Below, piece by piece: positions 59,146 through 64,000 of a stretch of DNA of 64,000 bases; positions within the stretch are counted from its first letter, which is position 1, and each line of letters opens with the position of its first letter. The translations under genes and the position numbers were made by a program. The DNA lies in assembly GCF_012932965.1 (NCBI RefSeq), contig NZ_JABBXH010000004.1, positions 372,001 through 436,000 of the forward strand. Direction: 5' to 3'. Source of the DNA: Thalassotalea algicola. Lineage in GTDB: Bacteria; Pseudomonadota; Gammaproteobacteria; Enterobacterales; Alteromonadaceae. Under the pieces are notes generated by a model, which was not told where the DNA came from, did not search any database, and saw only the letters and a list, made by a program, of their open reading frames with translations.

Positions 59146-59667
59146 TTAATTTAAACCTAACTTTCGTTTTACATCGAGTGGCAATTCACTCAATAACTTT
59201 TCATACAATTCTTCACAAGTATTCTGAAGTAATAGCTTATTTTCTTTAGTTAGCTTTATAGTGCTTTCTTTTAACTCTTCTTTGGTTTTGTGCTGCATGC
59301 CTTTGTTAGCTTTAGTTAATTTTTTAGTTTTGGCATTAAGCAAAGCTTTATTGGTTTCATTAAAATAGCCTAGTAACCCTTTAGAAAAAGTATTACTATT
59401 GAACAATGGTTGAGAGCTTTTACCAACTCTCCTAGCAACTTCAGCTTTAGAAATCGTCCAAGGTGATTTAGTTTTATAGCTTTTCTCGCTTGAGTGACCA
59501 CTTATGTAGCGTAACTTAACTTTTTTAAGGTCGTTAATTGCTTGATACGCCTCTTTGGCTGTCAGATGTAAATTTATCCACTCTAGCCCTTTGTCAACTT
59601 TATTATCTTCTTGTTCAGTGTTGAGGTCTTCACCTGCTAGAAAGTTGTCGTAATAATCGTTAGACAT
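59146..59667 (-). CDS. Accessory protein of the recombinase trio (TnpC/GmtX-like)
   Basis: A 173-residue basic helical protein, the last gene of the trio. It has WTISKAEVARRVGKSSQPLF, a possible helix-turn-helix, followed by a long Lys-rich helical stretch (KALLNAKTKKLTKANKGMQ). Size and place match the small third gene of Tn554 (TnpC) and of GMT modules, which helps recombination or direction. Its start overlaps the stop of the 901-residue gene by one base. Confidence 0.65.
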   Translation of the reverse strand: MSNDYYDNFLAGEDLNTEQEDNKVDKGLEWINLHLTAKEAYQAINDLKKVKLRYISGHSSEKSYKTKSPWTISKAEVARRVGKSSQPLFNSNTFSKGLLGYFNETNKALLNAKTKKLTKANKGMQHKTKEELKESTIKLTKENKLLLQNTCEELYEKLLSELPLDVKRKLGLN

Positions 59668-62372
59668 TATGAAACCTCTTCAAGCCTAGTTACCATTTCA
59701 ATGGTTTCCTTTACGTATTCAATGAATTTGGGGTATCTGGAGTCATCGGAGCTTTTACTCAACTCTTGTATGCGCTTCAATGCCAAGCGAACCGTCACAA
59801 GGTGCAGCCTCTTGATAAACATAGGTAAATTCGGGTTTCTGCACGCTTCAATATCTGGCTTGATATAAACAACAATACCACTGAAATTACCTTCTTCAAT
59901 ATCTCCATTAATGCAGCCTAAACAAAGTTTAGGCGCAGCTTTGTGTCTTTGAGGCATGCCATTTTCAGAACACATAGCGTTAGCATAGGTTCCTTTACGT
60001 AGCACACATGTATTCCATGCATTAACTTTAATATCGACAACTCTATCGCTGACTATTTTGTTCGCTAATTTTTCATAGTCAGCTTGAGAATGAACTTTAG
60101 TAATAACAGCAGCTTTATTAACAAAGCGATCAAACTGACCAGCGTAATGCCTTTCGTCATCACTGAGGCTCTTAATTCGAAAGCGAACAATATGATTTAT
60201 GGTCGTTCTTTTAGCGACTTGCATAATAGCTCTGGCTTCTTTTCCCTTTAGGTATGCCATAAAAAAGCGTTCATCAATGTGCTTAAAGTTCGCTCTAATA
60301 AACTTACCTACGTCTCCTTTATAACGTCTTAATACAGCTTCAGCCCAGATATGGCGTAATGCGTGAGGTGTAGCTTTAAATATACCTGCGGTAAGCTCAT
60401 CAATAATGGCTTTAACATCTGATTTACCCATGCCGTCAGGGTTAGCTTTAATATATGCTAATGTTTCGGTTGATAATCGTTGCACTAATATTTCTTTACT
60501 CGCTAGATCAATTTCTTGATTTACATAGCGTCGAATAGTTTCAGCAAAACTCAGGGTTTTACCATCAACTAAATACTTACGAGCAACTAAGGCTAGTACT
60601 TGGTTATCTTTTCTAAGCTTATCCCTTAATTCGATAAGCTCTTTTACGGCTCTACTTTCTAAGTCGTATTTTTTTGCCAGCTTTTGCTTATTTTTCTGTT
60701 CAAGCAAATCACATTCAGAGTCTTTAGCTGTCAGTAATTGCAACTCATCTAGCTCTGTAAACGTTGTATAGTTCTTTGGAAAGCTCTGCCAATGCCTTGT
60801 CACCATATTAGAGATTTGGCGCTCAATTTGGGTATTATTACCTAATACTGTTGAAGTTAATGCAAAGCCATTATTTTTAAACTGATTCAATGTAGACAAT
60901 TGTTTGACAAGAATAGTAGAAGATAAGGTTATTTCCCTTTCGAGCAAGGTATCACCATTTGTCTTAGGTGATAACCATTTAATGTAAAAGCGAAATGGAG
61001 AGTAAACTGCATCTAAAATATCTTTGTTAACTGCTGATTTTAACGCCGAATTTGGAAAGCCATATTCACTCGCTCTCCAACCTGTGTAAGCAACAAAAGC
61101 GGTTGTCCCCGCAGCTTCAACGTCATTAAAGTAACTCCCTATGCTCACCCGCGTATTAGTACTAAATCGCTGAGAATATTGAGACAAGATATTTTTCGCT
61201 TTATCGATATCAATTAGCTCCTTAGTTAATAATTTATCACAGCAATTATCGAATTCTTGTAATGTGAAGTTAATGCAAAAGCCAGCATTGTCACCATTTA
61301 AGCTAGCGGCGTATTCAGAAAGTATGTGCTCTCTCTTTTTAAGCTGGTCATCATAATATCGAGCGTATAACAGTGATCTAACAAATTCGTAAGCATCAAA
61401 GCGAGAGCTGTCTAGCTTTAACGATGATATAACTTTATTAAGTTTCTCGATATTGAAAGCATGGTACTTAACAACAAGTTCGTTATAGTTTTTAATGAAT
61501 AACTGATAAAATAGCTCTTTCAAGCTGCCATCTGAATTTTCATTAAACAGTAACTTCCATTCGTCTCTATTCCCCACTTCATCAGTATCCATTCCTAAGC
61601 TCATAAGAGAGCAACGAAGTGCTGTCGCAAAAACGATGTTTTGCTCAAAAAAGTTTGCGCAGTAATCGATATAGTGCTTACCTACATCTAGCGTTAAAAA
61701 GTCAAATGTTCCGCCTTTTTTATAGTCTGCCAATGTCATATTCATTTGTGCTAAGCAAGCAAAATTAAAAGCTTTGTTTAAATCATCTTCATGAATATTA
61801 GTAACTACACTATCAACACTGTGTAGACGTAACGTTCTGGCAATATTCGCTACATTGAACGTTCTAAATCGAGAGCCATAAGCAGGTGAAGATAGTCTTT
61901 TTATAAAATTACCTGAAACAAAATCATGAGTAAGACAAAGGCTAAAGAAACCTTCTAGTGTTGATTGTTCAAGAGAGTCAGCGTTTTGTTCTCGCAAGTA
62001 GGCAAAAAGCATTTTTAACATCCCTAAATACCAAACACTTCGATAATCCAACGTATTATCGTGCCTTTGCTGTAAAAAAAGCCATTTAGCAAATTCAACA
62101 ATACTCAGATTTATGAATTCACCAACTTGGAATTCAATTCTTAAGCTTTGTTGAAATTTTAACGTTTCAGTGTTGAAATCAGAAAAATTCAAGGTGGCAA
62201 CTAGCTTTTCATTTTTGCTTTTATTTGAAGTGGTAAATGGAATTACCCACTGGTCACAGTCGAAACTAGCATTTTTATCGGGATCAATTAATCGCAACAT
62301 GTCATTACAATAAAGTAAAAATTTAGCTCGGTTATTATCGATATGGTTAACTGATTTATCTAAATTTATCAT
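59667..62372 (-). CDS. Large tyrosine recombinase of the trio (TnpB/GMT-like)
   Basis: A 901-residue integrase. The catalytic set is visible: R433 in YTGWRASEYG, H670 and R673 in PHALRHIW, H698 in ANFKHIDERF, and Y707 in MAYL. A long N-terminal region of about 400 residues precedes it. After Y707 comes a Cys-rich C-terminal extension (NTCVLRKGTYANAMCSENG ... LCLGCING) that may bind zinc. It begins right after the stop of the gene upstream (TAG ATG). Likely the DNA-breaking enzyme of the island. Confidence 0.85.
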   Translation of the reverse strand: MINLDKSVNHIDNNRAKFLLYCNDMLRLIDPDKNASFDCDQWVIPFTTSNKSKNEKLVATLNFSDFNTETLKFQQSLRIEFQVGEFINLSIVEFAKWLFLQQRHDNTLDYRSVWYLGMLKMLFAYLREQNADSLEQSTLEGFFSLCLTHDFVSGNFIKRLSSPAYGSRFRTFNVANIARTLRLHSVDSVVTNIHEDDLNKAFNFACLAQMNMTLADYKKGGTFDFLTLDVGKHYIDYCANFFEQNIVFATALRCSLMSLGMDTDEVGNRDEWKLLFNENSDGSLKELFYQLFIKNYNELVVKYHAFNIEKLNKVISSLKLDSSRFDAYEFVRSLLYARYYDDQLKKREHILSEYAASLNGDNAGFCINFTLQEFDNCCDKLLTKELIDIDKAKNILSQYSQRFSTNTRVSIGSYFNDVEAAGTTAFVAYTGWRASEYGFPNSALKSAVNKDILDAVYSPFRFYIKWLSPKTNGDTLLEREITLSSTILVKQLSTLNQFKNNGFALTSTVLGNNTQIERQISNMVTRHWQSFPKNYTTFTELDELQLLTAKDSECDLLEQKNKQKLAKKYDLESRAVKELIELRDKLRKDNQVLALVARKYLVDGKTLSFAETIRRYVNQEIDLASKEILVQRLSTETLAYIKANPDGMGKSDVKAIIDELTAGIFKATPHALRHIWAEAVLRRYKGDVGKFIRANFKHIDERFFMAYLKGKEARAIMQVAKRTTINHIVRFRIKSLSDDERHYAGQFDRFVNKAAVITKVHSQADYEKLANKIVSDRVVDIKVNAWNTCVLRKGTYANAMCSENGMPQRHKAAPKLCLGCINGDIEEGNFSGIVVYIKPDIEACRNPNLPMFIKRLHLVTVRLALKRIQELSKSSDDSRYPKFIEYVKETIEMVTRLEEVS

Positions 62373-64000
62373 CTAATAACTCCCTGAATATGCAGTAAAA
62401 ATAGGAGGTAATTCTTTCTTATATTTATGATAAAGCTCTTGGCCTTCAGTAAAGACTTTCCTATCAAATAATCTATTAGCAAAAACGGTTTCTATCCATT
62501 CTGCTGTTGGCAGTGCTTCAAAAAATAAATAATCTGGCGCTCGTTCAAATATTTTTTGATGACAACGTTCTAGTTCAGCTAAATAATGCAACAATTTAAG
62601 CACTGTATCTGGTGACTCAACTAAATCAATAGTGTCAGGCAAACTTTCTTCACTGCTATTATTTGATAATGAAAAACCTAGCTCATTAACTTTTCCGTCA
62701 TCTTTTATCGTAACAACTTTCAATAGTGCTAACGTGGTATCAGCCCTATGTTTAATCGTTTTTAAAGCCGCTTCCAGTGTTGAATTAAACTCGAAAACTT
62801 GGCTACTGCTAGGTCGCAATACATTTAACCCCATATCGTTCATTACCGTCCGTGTAATACGGCCACAGTTGTCTAACCAAACTTGGTTCTCTTTAGTTAG
62901 GTAGTTTTTTCGCTCAGTTTCATTAATGTGAGACTTATAATTGGTGATCCGAGTTGGATCAAAATCATCTGACTCTGAATGCACCCTTGAGTTTTTTACT
63001 GCTTGCGAGCTAAAAATTCTCGTCACTGTTGGTGTTTGACAATTTAACTGCCAATTTGAACCTTTTCTTTCATAAGCTTCTTTCCGAATACCTTTATCAC
63101 ATATAGCAATAATGCTTTCGATAAATACAGATGAGGACTTTTCTTTTGCTAGTTGCACATCAATCTCATTTCTAACGAGAGATTTGCCAATGAATTTAAA
63201 AAACAATGAAACGTTTGTTGTTGCCCCCATTTTTGATTGCAATGAACCGTCATTTTCAATTAAGTTTTCATTCGATTTAAAGTTATCCGTACGATCATTT
63301 AAAAACGAAACAATCGCTTTACCGATCAAAGAAGACCCCGTTAATGTTTCAATATCGTGGTAACTATTAGCGCGAGACTTAAAGTAATTTGATTCGATCT
63401 GAGTTATTTCACCCGTTTGTCGCTTTGAAAACCTTAAATCATCTAGCTTGAGTCTAAATAAATCACTAAATGGCACAGTCTGATATGACATCAACAAGGC
63501 AAATAAATAATTCTCTCCTTTAGAAATTGGCACCTTTTTACATTGCGAATTCGCATACTGCACTAACTTATGAATAAACTCAGGCGTAAATAAAAATGAA
63601 CCTTCACTAGCTTGGCGAAATACTGTAACGCGCTTATTCGAAACCTTTGTTGTTTGCGTTGCTATTTCTCCTGTTTGCCAAAAAGTATCTATCGCATATT
63701 GATGCGCCTCTTCTACACATTGAGAAAATACCAATGACTGCACAGCAGTGTGAGTGGCACTATTGCTTTCTCCATCAACAAAAAGTATGTTCAGCCGTTT
63801 AAAAAACGCTTTGCTTGATTGTAAAATGGCTGATTTAAATGCCGCCTCATCCGTTCGAAATTGCTTACATTTTCTGCCACCTTCATAATTTACAGGATTA
63901 GGTCGAATTAACTTTTTGGGAAAATAATCAGGCTTAACTTTTTTCTCAATGAATAAATCAATTAGCGCGTGCTTTGCCTTAATAATTTCAGTTAATGCGC
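62373..64000 (-). CDS. First gene of the recombinase trio (TnpA/GmtY-like), 5' end outside window
   Basis: The reading frame is open from its stop at 62,373 to the window edge, at least 541 residues. The GTG at 63,741-63,743 is internal, because good coding continues upstream (LIRPNPVNYEGGRKCKQFRT; SKAFFKRLNILFVDG). A stretch with the spacing of an integrase core (LLMSYQTVPFSDLFRLKLDDL) is visible, but no HxxR or Tyr is clear, so this may be an inactive or divergent relative. It is the promoter-proximal gene of the trio. Confidence 0.7.
   Translation of the reverse strand, partial: ALTEIIKAKHALIDLFIEKKVKPDYFPKKLIRPNPVNYEGGRKCKQFRTDEAAFKSAILQSSKAFFKRLNILFVDGESNSATHTAVQSLVFSQCVEEAHQYAIDTFWQTGEIATQTTKVSNKRVTVFRQASEGSFLFTPEFIHKLVQYANSQCKKVPISKGENYLFALLMSYQTVPFSDLFRLKLDDLRFSKRQTGEITQIESNYFKSRANSYHDIETLTGSSLIGKAIVSFLNDRTDNFKSNENLIENDGSLQSKMGATTNVSLFFKFIGKSLVRNEIDVQLAKEKSSSVFIESIIAICDKGIRKEAYERKGSNWQLNCQTPTVTRIFSSQAVKNSRVHSESDDFDPTRITNYKSHINETERKNYLTKENQVWLDNCGRITRTVMNDMGLNVLRPSSSQVFEFNSTLEAALKTIKHRADTTLALLKVVTIKDDGKVNELGFSLSNNSSEESLPDTIDLVESPDTVLKLLHYLAELERCHQKIFERAPDYLFFEALPTAEWIETVFANRLFDRKVFTEGQELYHKYKKELPPIFTAYSGSY

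Larger units (their letters stand above)
17104..64000. mobile_element. Genomic island inserted in dgt, right end outside window
   Basis: The left boundary is set by loss of dgt homology at about 17,103. The region to the right has no core genes. It holds mobile-element functions (three-gene recombinase module at 59,146-64,000; serine resolvase with res site), metal resistance, and a QatABCD defence operon. The recombinase gene nearest the edge continues past base 64,000, so the island is at least 47 kb. The module recalls Tn554 TnpABC and gamma-mobile-trio islands. I cannot see the right junction, so target duplication and terminal repeats are untested. Confidence 0.85.

Noticed and set aside
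63373-63743. A gene start at GTG 63,743 for the trio's first gene
   Set aside because: The frame stays open and protein-like to the window edge, so this GTG is internal.
17104-64000. A prophage or integrative conjugative element
   Set aside because: No phage structural, lysis or conjugation genes are visible; only recombinases and cargo. Parts beyond the edge are not excluded.
17104-64000. Insertion sequences
   Set aside because: No DDE-type transposase, IS terminal repeats or target duplications were found in the cargo.

Overview
This is an AT-rich gammaproteobacterial chromosome segment. The housekeeping genes (nadA, tRNA-Lys, tol-pal, ruvABC, aspS, cmoAB) and their order fit a marine Alteromonadales host such as Colwellia or Thalassotalea. 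That placement rests on recall of gene order and protein style, not on a search.

Bases 1 to about 17.1 kb are core genome. They hold the 5' part of nadA, three identical tRNA-Lys(UUU) genes, and ybgC-tolQRAB-pal-cpoB for the envelope-spanning Tol-Pal system. Next come a likely small RNA with its own promoter and terminator, ruvC-ruvAB with a LexA-like box, and aspS. A membrane diguanylate cyclase with three periplasmic solute-binding modules, cmoA-cmoB for wobble-uridine modification, and a lone periplasmic binding protein follow. The last core gene is a host dGTPase gene (dgt) broken after the codons for HDIGHPPFG.

From about 17,104 to the right edge (at least 47 kb) lies one genomic island inserted in that dgt gene. 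Its right side carries a three-gene recombination module: an open frame running off the window, a 901-residue tyrosine recombinase with a complete R-H-R-H-Y set, and a 173-residue accessory protein. The layout is like Tn554 TnpA/TnpB/TnpC and the gamma-mobile-trio (GMT) islands. Beside it the island carries an intact Escherichia coli-type dgt, so it brings a dNTP triphosphohydrolase of a different subfamily from the one it destroyed.

The cargo, left to right, is: a small acidic protein and an orphan VbhA-like antitoxin; a short mer locus (merR, merC, a Cys-rich protein) without merA; an mntP gene split by one stop codon; a complete QatABCD anti-phage operon read from a serine resolvase with a three-subsite res region; a cadmium/zinc/cobalt module (PbrR/CadR-like regulator, two CDF exporters, a transglutaminase-like protein, czcI-czcCBA); a large copper/silver module (regulator-copA operon, P-II-like and cupredoxin proteins, cytochrome c, outer-membrane barrel, copCD, two PepSY proteins, cusCBA with CusF domains fused to CusB); and a small cluster of unrecognised genes with a structured leader next to dgt.

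The metal genes cover uptake and sensing at the membrane, cytoplasmic export by CDF and P-type pumps, periplasmic binding, and tripartite RND export across both membranes. QatABCD, and possibly Dgt, add phage defence. The most interesting parts are the dgt-targeting, dgt-carrying design of the island, the unknown 55.0-57.6 kb cluster, and the coupling of qat to a resolvase promoter.
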